From the NCBI RefSeq assembly GCF_027596085.1, contig NC_072469.1, positions 15,878,238-15,942,237 on the forward strand: a stretch of 64,000 nt of DNA, in the 5' to 3' direction. Under the pieces are notes generated by a model that saw nothing but the letters and a program-made list of their open reading frames with translations, was not told the origin of the DNA and made no database searches. The stretch is from Anoplopoma fimbria. Lineage: Eukaryota > Chordata > Actinopteri > Perciformes > Anoplopomatidae. The position numbers and the translations under genes are program-made. Within the stretch, counting starts at the first letter, position 1, and each line of letters starts with the position of its first letter. Below are positions 52,935 through 64,000 of this stretch, one piece after another.

Positions 52935-55813
52935 ATGGCATCACCAACCCCTCTGTCCAAGGCCAACACCACCTTCTCTCTGGCTTTGCTCAAAAAGTTC
53001 GGAGATGACAACAAGACAGCGAATGTATTCTTCTCCCCTTTCAGCATCTCCTCAGCACTGGCTATGGTGATGCTTGGGGCCAGAGGAAACAGCCACGCAG
53101 ATGTCAGAGGTACAGAACGCACACACACACCAACTGTCCTTGTTAAAAGTAAAAGATTAATATTAATGGCTTTGAGGGTTGGTGCACCTGGTTCAGAGTT
53201 ACTTTGTGAAGCCAGTGGACAAAAGAATGCAGGTTTCACACTGTGAAATGTACTCCATCAAAACACCCCCATGGGCTGTGTTTCAAACAACAATGAAGAT
53301 TGTGGAAGGAATTTCATAGGAATGAGGGGCAGTGTTACGTGCTGCAGATGTGTAGGCCCTCGTTCAGTATGAATCACCAGTTGTTTCCTTTTAGCATCAG
53401 CAAAAAATAACAAAGATCTGCTCTGTTCAGACAGGTTTTTATGGGGGTTGGCTCTTTGTTGTGTTACTACAGGAACAAAATGTTGAAGTGTAAGGGCAAT
53501 AAAGATATAGGTAAAGTATCCCATATGTTAGGTGCAGCAGATATGTCCAATGGTCTTGCTCGGTGTCATACATTGAGTTGCTGAATGGATACCAACTGGA
53601 AGAATATTTGCAGTCCTCTATAATTAAGCACACGTACTCCCAATCAGACAATGAACAGTAATGACTGTCATTATCATTTAAACCACAGCTATAACTCATA
53701 CTATGCTACCATGAACAATCTAGGAGCAGCAGCTGTAGAATTAATTTCCAAAGTTATAAGGAAGTATGGGATTCCTTTGGGGAAAAAAACATTGTTTAAA
53801 CTTAATTTGTCTATCCAGTGATTATGACATTAGAATAATAAAAACCAGAACATTTTTATAAATCTTAAGCAAAGACCCAGATAGCTCTTGGCTGGTGGAA
53901 GTGTGAGTATGTGGGAGGGGCAGTGCTTCGCCCTAAATCCACCACATTTTCAACAGTCATTTGCAATGACAATATTGTGAAATATTACAGAAGAAAGTGA
54001 TGAATAAAATAAAGGTGACAGTCATAGGGATAAGGTTATATAAAGCAACATGCAGGATCTTCATTGTAAGGGGGTTATGTTAACACATAGGGTAATATAA
54101 TAGCAACTATTAACATTATTTTCTCCTTTTTGTTCCCTGCTGTCATCAAATGTGGTGACAGCAGCGTTATTAGCAGGCTGCTTGACAGGGTCAAGGACAA
54201 AGTTAGTGTTATAAATACAACCTTTTATGAAAGAGTACGCTGTGCAAAGCAAGTATCTCTCTCCCATTGTGTCCTTTGTATAAAGGCTAGGTTTGTTCCA
54301 GAAGGTGGAAGCATTCAGCTAACAGTTTGTTCAAGCATGACTAAGTGTGTAAGAAAGTGAGGGGCATTTTAGATTTGTTTCTAGTGAGATATTTATGACT
54401 TTATATAGGGACGTTGCTGCTGTAAACAGTAGTTTAGTTATGTTTAAAACACATATAAATTGTAATCCTGTTGTGAATGTATTTCTTACAAATAAATCAT
54501 TTTTAAAGCAATTATTTAGTTATGAAAAAAGGACCAATAAGAGTATGGATAAAGAACCGAACCGATTATGAGTATCGATAGGAGTAGTGGTATTGATAAA
54601 TCCTAACGATACCCATCCGTTATGATAACTCAACAAGAAAAGTGCTTGCTCTGTTTGCTATATTCTTTAGAATGACACCAAGTCGGTGAAGATGATGTCC
54701 CAGACTGATAAATTCCCTGTCACCTCCATCCCGGAGGCCAACTGCCAGGTAATGTCCATGTGTTTCAACAGTGTGGTTTTCCCAATGCCTGTTTGTCTAC
54801 TATGTGGTCTGATAATTTGATAATTTAAGAACAGATCTCAAGAAAATATAGTGAACAAATTTAACACAATTGGTTCCATTTTGACAATGGTTGAACCCAT
54901 CAGACTTATGGTTTTTAAGATAATGTCCATTCCTGTAACTAATCCGATTATCTTAAAATGAAATTAAAAGAAAAACCTAATGTGTTTGGACAGATCCTAG
55001 AGATGTTCTATGAAGGGAAGGAGCTAAGCATGCTCATCATCCTGCCCAATGAGATAGAGGACGACACAACAGGCTTGGAGAAGGTAGGGGACATAAACGC
55101 ACACAGAAAACAAATGCACAATTTAAAGCAGACCGATTAATAACTCTTATTGCATCCACACTAGCTGGAGAGGGAACTTACCTATGAGAAATTTGAGGAG
55201 TGGACTCGTTCGGACATGATGGGTCAAACTCAGGTTGAGGTGAGGCTGCCTCGATTCAAGATGGAGGAGGAGTATGACTTGAAAGATGTTCTGATCAGCA
55301 TGGGTATGGTGGACGCTTTTGATGTCACAAGGAGTGACCTTTCCGGTGAGAAAAACACCATGAATGTATAAGCTGCATAATTATTCTAAGAGCACAACAT
55401 ATCTGAACCGACAAATGAAATAGCACCACTTCCCAAATAGAAATATATAGAAATGGCATTACATTATTAGTCTTTCAAAACCCAAAATGTTGCACTTGAA
55501 ATTTAAACTACAAACACAAAAAAAAGCATGACATCAGTTATCCAGAACTCAAGACATCTCTTTTGGACTTTTTCCTATGCTGATAGGTATGTCCCCAGCA
55601 AACGACCTGGTAGTGTCAAAGGTCGTCCACAAGGCTTTCGTGGAGGTCAACGAGGAGGGAACAGAGGCTGCTGCTGCCACTGGTGTGATCATAGCGGAAC
55701 GCTCTATAATTATTCCTGCCACATTCATCGCAGACCACCCCTTCTTGTTCTTTATCCGACATAACCCCACCAAGACCGTTCTCTTCTCAGGCCGATACTG
55801 CTCCCCTCAGTGA
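52935..55813 (+). pseudogene. Chimeric serpin copy B (first coding exon of C type, last four of A type)
   Basis: Exons present: 52,935-53,109; 54,671-54,748; 54,994-55,083; 55,165-55,345; 55,587-55,813. The first reads [20 protein letters not shown] and matches copy C; the last four match copy A almost exactly. The four exons for the CD loop to strand s3A (as in copy A 43,811-46,995) are missing because the tandem-duplication junction lies in the intron at 54,362/54,363. Splice phases on both sides of the gap are 0, so the fusion could splice in frame, but a 2-base loss (AC of aaacacagcc, at about 53,090) shifts the first exon after LGARGN. Even in frame it would lack about 250 residues of the serpin core, so no inhibitor is expected. 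The reactive loop differs from A at one residue (IIAERS for IITERS), and Lys-Gln and Lys-Glu changes occur at 55,165-55,345. Promoter and exon 1 are kept, so it may be transcribed. Confidence 0.9.
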
Positions 55814-56374
55814 GAACCACTGTACCCCCTGCAGACATGGACGGATTATGAGACAATGGGCCCCTTAGCACAGACATGTAAAGGGCCCCGAACCCATCCT
55901 ACGTGAGAGCAAGAGCCACAGATTTAAAAAGACATCTTTTTGGTCATTTTGCATCTCTTTTAGATGTATTGCTTCTTTGTGGTTGGATCCTGTCTATTGG
56001 TTGTTCTGTGTCTCTCTTTGGTCATTTTGCATCTCTGTGGTTGTTTTACGTCTCTTTTTGGTAGTTTCGCATCTCTTTTTGAGAGTTTTGCATCTCTTGC
56101 ATCTCTCTCATGTCCATTTGTAACTTCCCAACAAGAATGATAGCAGAAACCGCAGAAAGATCTGTGCCCAGTAGCCTCATTCATTAGTCCATGCCTGTAG
56201 GGCATAGTGATTCAGCCGGGGTTGGGATATATCTATTGCAGCTAAAATATAAGGCATCAGTATCACTGCTCTAGAATTTGTGTAAATTCTCATCTGTGTT
56301 CCTGTCCTATATTTTCAAGACCCAGATTTTGCAAGAAAGCTTTTGAATGGAAACTACTGTATGGCGCTAGTTTG

Positions 56375-56380
56375 AATAAA
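56375..56380 (+). terminator. Polyadenylation signal of chimeric copy B
   Basis: AATAAA in the duplicated 3' UTR, the counterpart of 49,760. Confidence 0.55.
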
Positions 56381-57639
56381 AGTGCATATGGGAACTCAGT
56401 GGGGTTTAGTCTTGTTAAAATATTTTGCATGCATGCTTTTTACTGAATGAGTCTGAGTTTGTCCACCTTCTGTTTTTCCATCCTGTTTTATTGCCTTACA
56501 GCATTAACAAAACATGTACATTACTGCACTTTGCTTAAGTATCAAATTAAATAAAAATAAATCCCCACTGAGTGGAAATCTTCAAAGAATGCCCCTTTCA
56601 ATTTAGGAGTTTGAGGTCCTAAGATTCTAGTTCCTTGTCCTCGTATATAGATTGGGTGTATTAGTCAACGTCTATTTCTACTTTCTCCAGATAGGGACTA
56701 TTATAGTTTCTATCTGTTTCTAACATGAGACTCCATAACCTTCACTTCTTCATTTAGAAGGTCTTATAAAGAGATAAAGAGGTTTTTTATTGTCATTGTA
56801 GTGATACAACGAAATAACGTCTTATAACGTATAACCAATTACTAAAGATGAATTACCATTTACAATGAGATGATTACCATATATCACGTTTTTTAGCATT
56901 AATAAAAAAATATATTTATATTTTCCTTTCTTTTATGACTCTTTTACTTGCAACATCTTCCTTTCTTAACCAATTATTGTTCATCATTTGAATATGTGCC
57001 ACCATAAACATTAATATGAATTGAAGTATCCCCATTAATTACCTTAACATGTATATTTTTAATTACAATCAGCTCCATCACAATGTAGTTGAATTACAAA
57101 CCATTGACGGTTGTTAACCCCACTTAAACTGAATGGCTTTAATGCAAAGCTGTAATGTCGACAGAGTAAGTTTAGCTGTTCCACGAACGAAAGCTAGCAA
57201 TTAGCCTAAGCGATTAGTGTTAGCTTGTGAGTGTTAGAAATTAGCGGTTAGCAATACAGTTGGGGATCCAAAGTGCAACAAAATGTACTGGTATTTTATC
57301 TTATAAATATACTAAACATGGAGCAAAGACAGAAGTGCCCCTGGGTGCAGACTGTTTTGCTTTCCTTTAACAAACAGAAGAAAGAGTGTGGTTTGAATCA
57401 CCATGTCTTTGTTTCATTTGATAGATCCTTGTTTGACAATGGGCAACAGAATTGACCTTAAATTGACAGTAAGAATACAGTACCTGAAAGACTAATTGAC
57501 TACATTCTAGCAAAAAGTAACTTAACAGATTTATTTTAAAAGCTACACTGGCTGTCATTTTAATTATACAGTATGAATGTATCAATGCAATGATTATTTA
57601 GTTAGGGCGAATCGATAAAAGTGTTGTTTGTGGTTCCAG

Positions 57640-57715
57640 GATTTCTTAACACAAACTAGGAAACTTTTCAAGACTAGGATTCAGATCAACAGCTGGGTGG
57701 AGAAGCACACACAAG
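57640..57715 (+). pseudogene. Isolated serpin exon relic (unit 2)
   Basis: Duplicate of the relic at 51,035-51,110, differing by one base (gacc to gact). Same in-frame 42-base loss and same splice borders, showing that the decay came before the segmental duplication. Confidence 0.8.
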
Positions 57716-59197
57716 GTGCATCACACACACTAACACATACCATCAATGTGCATCATAAGCCCCTCCATTCCTTGCAATCATCTCTCAGAAATCTTGAAAT
57801 GAGCTCCATCTTGTGGAACATCACAGCATTGTAATGTTACCTGGTCAGTCTTGCATCAGCCTCAAGTATTTTTATCTTCTATCGCGCAAGTAAGTGCCCA
57901 TCACCTCTGCATTCCTCCAGCTATCAAGCACATTCTCCCTTTTCATTTTCTAATAAGTGATTGTCCTGAAGATGGTGTGTATTTTAGAAGAAGTAGGAAA
58001 ATAACATTGTATCATTTGCTATCTCAGACAAACACTGATCTGTTGCATCCACACATCGTTAGTAAAATGTAATTTGAGTATGTTGATAATGGACTATAAT
58101 GAAAGAGGACGTTGTCAGCTACTTAATCCAAACTATAACAACAGTGTGTATTCTTGTGAATTGTTTTATGGTGTCAATTTATTTTCCTTGTGTTTCTGAA
58201 AATGTTAGGCAAACATTTAAAATCTTAGAAAATAAAAACTGACCGCTCTTTAGATGTATTTCCCCCACATAGGATATAGTTATACAGTATCAATCATATA
58301 ATTAAACATCTTCAAGCAAACCAAGGGATTTTGTATTTCCAGAACTATTTATCATATAATTAATCTCTACAAAACACATTCTTACTGCCCCATCTCTAAT
58401 CCATAGCTGTGTCATGGCACAGGTAGTACCATAGAAATTATTTATTGTTACCTCCAGGCAAATTAAGACTTCATATTCATACTGGCATTCTCAAATTAGA
58501 GATTATAAAAAAAGTGTATTCAAGATGAAAACACAAGATTACAACGTGTTTTCTCTTAAACTGGTTGACTCGTTTTAATACATGGAATAATGGGAGTAAT
58601 GTAAAATAATAACTCAGTCCAAGTTAACTGCTCTGATGAAGGTTTTTTTTCCTCAGTCATCTTTGGTCAATATCATCACCTCGATCGCATGTATTGACAA
58701 ATAAATCTACTATTTGGTCCTTTACTAAGTTTCTTTGCGTCAAGCCACAAAACCTAACCTTGTGTTTATATTACACTAATAATAGTTACTGTATAATAAT
58801 AATAAAGTAATAACTTTAGAAAAAATGAGAAGGCTAAAATCATTTTTCACCACACAGTATCCGTACAATGACATATGAGATTAAGGTTTATTCCCATCCA
58901 TGGGATTGTTAAAAGAAGGCCTGGACGGCTTCTTGAGCTATGGGGTGTGACACATGCTGGGGCTGCTACATTGGAAGGCACCTGTTCAGGCGCTCTTCTG
59001 TTGCACTCCACCTGACAGAATTCTTTAGGGAAGCTCGTGAGCCACCTAATGAACCTTTCAGCAAGCCCAGACCAGATTTCACTGCGCATGTGTTGTACCC
59101 CAATTATATGACTCGTGACATCTCCTCTTTTAACTCTCCTTGATGAGAATGCGTAAGCTCATTTGGCAAGGCTTTTTGGGGTGTGTCAACCAGCTTG

Positions 59198-59283
59198 AAA
59201 ATAATAAAACTGATGGATTAAACTGAGGTCTTCCTGTGCGGAACAACTATTGAACACTTGAGGAATACAAGAAAAGTCTGTCA
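59198..59283 (+). promoter_or_regulatory. Probable core promoter and non-coding exon 1 of serpin copy C
   Basis: AT-rich TATA-like box aaaataataaaa at 59,198-59,209, then an exon with gtcttcct that ends tgtca at 59,283 before gtaagta. The acceptor of the next exon is ttatttgtag, five bases before the ATG. Confidence 0.55.
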
Positions 59284-59838
59284 GTAAGTATATGATGAGT
59301 TAAATTCAGATTGAGACGATGGGATTATTTAGTTTATATACAGTTGACGTGTTAATAGGAAGTTTACTTGTTTGTATAGGACAGGTTTAATGGGATTGTC
59401 AGTGTTATAGTTAGATGTTTGACAGGCATTTAATCTGGTTGACTCGTGGTCTGGCGTTGAGAATGAAGCACAGTAAATTCTAGTATATGTTATTCTAAGT
59501 TGTAATATAGCTACTAAATGTAACATAAGTAGTCCTAGACCGATATTTACCATTTCAGCTGTTATTATTCCATTGAAAATCCGGAAGTGTAATACTTTCT
59601 AGAATTTATAGTGTTTTGTTAATATAATTACAATCTGCTGGTAGATATGCATAGACACCAGCAACGATGCAGTTAATTTCAAAATAATCTTGAATTAATA
59701 ATGAAAAATAATGAAAACGACTACCACTTTAATTATCACTAGTATATCTAGGTAAAGAGACAAAAACTTTTGAAAACAATTTTAAAGGTTCTAATGCAAT
59801 AATGAATGCTGCTCTCTCCTCCCTTATTTGTAGACACA

Positions 59839-62800
59839 ATGGCATCACCAACCCCTCTGTCCAAGGCCAACACCACCTTCTCTCTGGCTTTGCTCAAAAA
59901 GTTCAGAGATGACAACAAGACAGCAAATGTATTCTACTCCCCTTTCAGCATCTCCTCAGCACTGGCTATGGTGATGCTTGGGGCCAGAGGAAACACAGCC
60001 ACGCAGATGTCAGAGGTACAGAACGCACACACACACCAACTGTCCTTGTTAAAAGTAAAAGATTAACATTAATGGCTTTGAGGGTTGGCGCACCTGGTTC
60101 AGAGTTACTTTGTGAAGCCTCGTTCGTTTGCCCGTTCGTTGGACAAAAGAATGCAGGTTTCACACTGTGAAATGTACTCCATCAAAACACCACCACGGGC
60201 TGTGTTTCAAACAACAATGAAGATTGTGGAAGGAATTTGATAGGAATGAGGGGCAGTGTTACGTGCTGCAGATGTGTAGGCTCTCGTTCAGTATGAATCA
60301 CCATTTTTTTCCTTTTAGCGTCAGCAAAAAATAACAAAGATCTGCTCTGTTCAGACAGGTTTTTATGGGGGTTGGCTCTTTGTTGTGTTACTAAGGGAAC
60401 AAAATATTGAAGTGTAAGGGCAATAAAGATATAGGTAAAGTATCCCATTATGTTAGGTGCAGCAGATATGTCCAATGGTCTTGCTCGGTGTCATACATTG
60501 AGTTGCTGAATGGATACCAACTGGAAGAATATTTGCAGTCCTCTATAATTAAGCACACATACTCCCAATCAGACAATGAACAGTAATGACTGTCATTATC
60601 ATTTAAATCACAGCTATAACTCATACTATGCTGCCATGAACAATCTAGGAGCAGTAGCTGTAGAATTCATTTCCAAAGTTATAAGGAAGTATGGGATTCC
60701 TTTGGGGAAAAAAACATTGTTTAAGCTTAATTTGTCTATCCAGTGATTATGACATTAGAATACTAAAAACCAGAACATTTTTATAAATCTTAAGCAAAGA
60801 CCCAGATAGCTCTTGGCTGGTGGAAGTGTGAGTATGTGGGAGGGGCAGTGCTTCGCCCTAAATCCACCACATTTTCAACAGTCATTTGTAATGACAATAT
60901 TGTGAAATATTACAGAAGAAAGTGATGAATAAAATAAAGGTGACGGTCATAGGGATAAGGTTATATAAAGCAACATGCAGGATCTTCATTGTAAGGGGGT
61001 TATGTTAACACATAGGGTAATATAATAGCAACTATTAACATTATTTTCTCCTTTTTGTTCCCTGCTGTCATCAAATGTGGTGACAGCAGCGTTATTAGCA
61101 GGCTGCTTGACAGGGTCAAGGACAAAGTTAGTGTTATAAATACAACCTTTTATGAAAGAGTACGCTGTGCAAAGCAAGTATCTCTCTCCCATTGTGTCCT
61201 TTGTATAAAGGCTAGGTTTGTTCCAGAAGGTGGAAGCATTCAGCTAACAGTTTGTTCAAGCATGACTAAGTGTGTAAGAAAGTGAGGGGCGTGTGAGTGT
61301 GAGTGAATAAAAGAGAGCAAACTATGTCATTAGCCAGCATTCCAACTGCTGCTTACCACACACCCCAGTCCGTTGTGGGAAAAAAGAAATGTGATGATCA
61401 GCAATTTCATCATCCTGGATTGCAAGAACTTGTAATGTGCATACACTGGTACTGCAATATAATATGAAGCTGTGATCATCATCTCCATATTTGTTTGTGC
61501 TGGAGGGGGGTTTAGAACATCAGAGAAGCGCTTTACTTAACAAATAATATAATTTTATTCACTTCCTGAGATCAGTATGACTTGGTATCATTTTTTATCC
61601 ATCTTCCAAATATATGGTTCATGCTAGGATGATATTTTGACTTCCTGTCCAGAGAAACATGGTGTCTAACCTAACAGTCAACACAACTGAATCCCTACTG
61701 TAGGTCCTCCGCTTCACTGAGGCAGAGAAGCCACGGGATGCAGGAGCAGAGCAGATGCAGATGCAGATGCAGATGCAGCAGCAGCACGCCGCGTTCACAC
61801 TGCCACCGCATCTGCTGAATATGGTAACAGAGCCAACAGCGGAGCAAAGATAAACTAACTGAGGGGCATTTTACTAACAGTCTCGTGTCATCTGATGAGG
61901 GGATCCTCTGAGTCAAAGAGTTGGTGGTTCAAGAGAGTTTTGTGCATGTTTTCACTTTGCTTTGCTTTGCTTGCTGATCTTCGATCTGCTGCTAGCTCGA
62001 ACTGAATTTGAAAAAAATAAAAAACAATGCAAGGGAGGCGCCCAAGTTGAATGCTGTTTACATAAGGTTTAGTGTCTGTGTCCAATAGCTCGAAACCACA
62101 TATTATTACATTATACACAGGAATGTGGTCCTGGCTTTTCTATTGATGGCTTCTTCCCGGTGCGTCTTTTTTTGAATCTTTTGCTGGAAACCAAAATGTG
62201 ATTTGACTTAACCCTCACAACAACAACTCTAGTGACCAGCCATCATTCAACGTAATGAATGCAAAATTGCAAATGCATAGCGTGGAGCACCAAAGTCCAT
62301 AAGGGAAACCTGTCAAACTCATCACTTAATAGTCAAGATCATAAGCCTTATATACTGTTCAGAATAGACTGGTCTGTCACATGCTCACTGCTTCTTTGTA
62401 ACACTTGTCTATTTTGTCCACAGGGCCTGAAAACCCAGGATTGTCAGGATGATGTCCACGTTAGCTTTGCCCAACTACTGAGTGAGATCAACAAGGCTGA
62501 CGCTCCGTATGCCCTCAGTGTTGCTAACAGGCTGTACGGGGAGCAGTCCTACCTGTTTGTTGAGGTGTGTTTGTGAGTCTGTTGTGCTCAGCGTGAATTC
62601 AATAATTGGTGAGAAAATGAACTCACAAATTAAACTCAGTAAATATAAAACCTTTTTGGAGAATTTTTTTTTATATCAGAGAGAAGCAGACAGAAGGGTC
62701 TACAATATGTGTTTGAAGGATATTTTGAGGATGTCAAACTGATTCAGCAGCGAAAACAGGTTAAAAAGATAAAGTTAGAAGCTGAAGCTGACAGACCAAA

Positions 62801-64000
62801 GTGTTCAACAGACAATAGGAAAAATTAAAAAAGACAATACAAATTAAGAAACTATCCTGTTCTTGTAAAGCCAAGCCATGCATGTGTATACATTCAGTAT
62901 ACCTTCAGAAGCTAGCGTTTCAGCTCCCCACTCATGTTGGCTTATTTCAAAATTTGGGAGTAACAAATCCATTCATTGTTCAAAGAACTGAAATCAATTT
63001 ACAATTTACAAATGAACTCATGCAAATTACATTGTATTCCTTGAAGTATTTATTCTTTATGGATTGTTTAATGTGAGTATCTAATGTGTGGTGTGAGTAT
63101 TCAAATGTACTGTTTATGCTTCCAGGATTTCTTATCAGAAACCAAAGAGCATTACAACGCTGAGCTGGAGTCTGTGGACTTCAAAAACAGCGCAGATGCA
63201 GTCAGGATCAACATCAATAGCTGGGTGGAGAAGCAGACGCAAGGTAGATCTCACACACACTCATCAGTACATTACAAAGATTGGCCTCTTTTTTTTGGAG
63301 TGACCATAGTCTGCCATCTTCCAACTTGTATTTTAAAATGTTTCTTTCTCTCAAAGTGTTTGCTTTACTACTTAAACTGTTGAGTTCAACGCAACATTGG
63401 TGCTATTGATCATTTGATTTTCATTCAAAAGTGTCATAGACATTAGGTGGGTATTTGTGTTTACTGTCAGAAACTAGTTTTATTTGTATGCGTTGCCATG
63501 TTGTCTTTTAATCCTCCCCTGCCTCTGTGAAGCCTCAGGGATCAGTCTATGGTCTGGTTATTATGCCCTATTGTCACGTTACCATGAGGTCACATAATTC
63601 GCAAGCATTAGAGCGTTTTCCTTTTCTAGTTTCCATTCCCATTTTAGACTCTATCCTATATCAAGCAGTTATGGTTTGCCTCAGTTTAGGAATTGTATTA
63701 AAACTTATTTTGGTTATATGCATTCAATTAGAATTGTTATAGATCACTACAACGTATAAAACTATCCAATGAGAAAGTACATGATACTGTCGGTTTACAC
63801 CTAGGTTTTGAGTTGATGTTTACAAGTTTTTTTGACCCATCTTTACTTTAGGTTTTGTGCCCTTTTATGGGTTATATAATATTATTTTATTTTTAATTCA
63901 AAAACGATTCTACCTGATTTTAAATTTGAGCCTTGAGTTACTTGTTTTCATGCATCTCTTGTTCTTCTTCTTCAAGTAGTGTTGGTACTTCTAGAAGTTT
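59839..64000 (+). CDS. SERPINB1-like clade B serpin, copy C (partial, runs off the window)
   Basis: Cytosolic ov-serpin of the same family as copy A. Four coding exons are seen: 59,839-60,015 (59 codons), 61,704-61,823 (40), 62,424-62,564 (47) and 63,126-63,243 (39 plus one base), all open and with GT/AG borders. They give [40 protein letters not shown], a CD loop with [11 protein letters not shown] ending [27 protein letters not shown], and a block ending [12 protein letters not shown]. The fifth coding exon should start about 110 bases beyond the window: the last bases match the intron just before exon 46,852 of copy A. No disabling change is visible, so of the three copies this is the best candidate for a working gene. 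The reactive loop cannot be read. The CD-loop exon is 15 codons shorter than in A. Confidence 0.9.

Noticed and set aside
54363..54670. Copy B as a simple internal deletion of a full serpin gene
   Set aside because: The flanking sequence repeats on both sides as whole 6.6-6.9 kb units, which a deletion does not explain; a tandem duplication does.

Overview
The window is nuclear genomic DNA from a ray-finned fish, most likely a percomorph teleost. Evidence for this is the intron-exon gene structure with GT/AG splice sites, the fish-type L2, L1, Rex/CR1 and RTE retroposons, a Tc1-type transposon, tRNA-derived SINEs, and long CA/GT microsatellites. No bacterial or viral organisation is present. 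All gene models below come from reading exons by eye; no database search was run.

Layout. Bases 1-19,300 are a transposon graveyard: an L2 fragment next to an L1 fragment (minus strand), Rex/CR1-type fragments in both orientations, a short hAT-type element with perfect 8-bp target duplications, a GC-rich block of minisatellites, an L1 ORF1 fragment, an RTE-tailed SINE with a 13-bp target duplication, and two L1 ORF2 fragments facing apart. Bases 19,300-28,490 hold no gene I can support, only two more short terminal-inverted-repeat elements. Bases 28,496-31,732 are a Tc1-like transposon with ~200-bp terminal inverted repeats that was split by a 5'-truncated RTE retroposon, flanked by a 10-bp target duplication. 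A V-SINE-type element lies at 32,357-32,660.

Genes. The first is snx16 (sorting nexin 16) on the minus strand, six coding exons from 37,934 down to 33,903, phase-consistent and giving about 316 aa with a PX domain and a C-terminal coiled coil. The second is a plus-strand tandem cluster of clade B serpins resembling SERPINB1 (leukocyte elastase inhibitor), from about 41,100 to the end of the window. Copy A (41,801-49,198) has all nine coding exons but carries a one-base insertion in its sixth coding-transcript exon. Copy B (52,935-55,813) is a chimera: first coding exon like copy C, last four exons like copy A, nothing between. Copy C (59,839 to beyond 64,000) has its first four coding exons intact and runs off the window.

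How the cluster arose. The segment 47,750-54,362 is repeated almost base for base as 54,363-61,285. Its breakpoints fall in an intron of copy A and an intron of copy C, so a single tandem duplication left A and C in place and created the fusion B between them, with 3 bp of microhomology (GGC) at the junction. B later lost 2 bp in its only 5' coding exon. An isolated, internally deleted serpin exon between the copies, duplicated with the rest, shows that an older serpin copy also decayed here. The reactive loop of A and B has an inhibitory-type hinge and Arg-Ser at the predicted scissile bond, which points to a trypsin-like protease target rather than the elastase/chymotrypsin targets of mammalian SERPINB1. 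Copies A and C also carry a Gln/Met hexamer repeat in the CD-loop exon, of different length in each.
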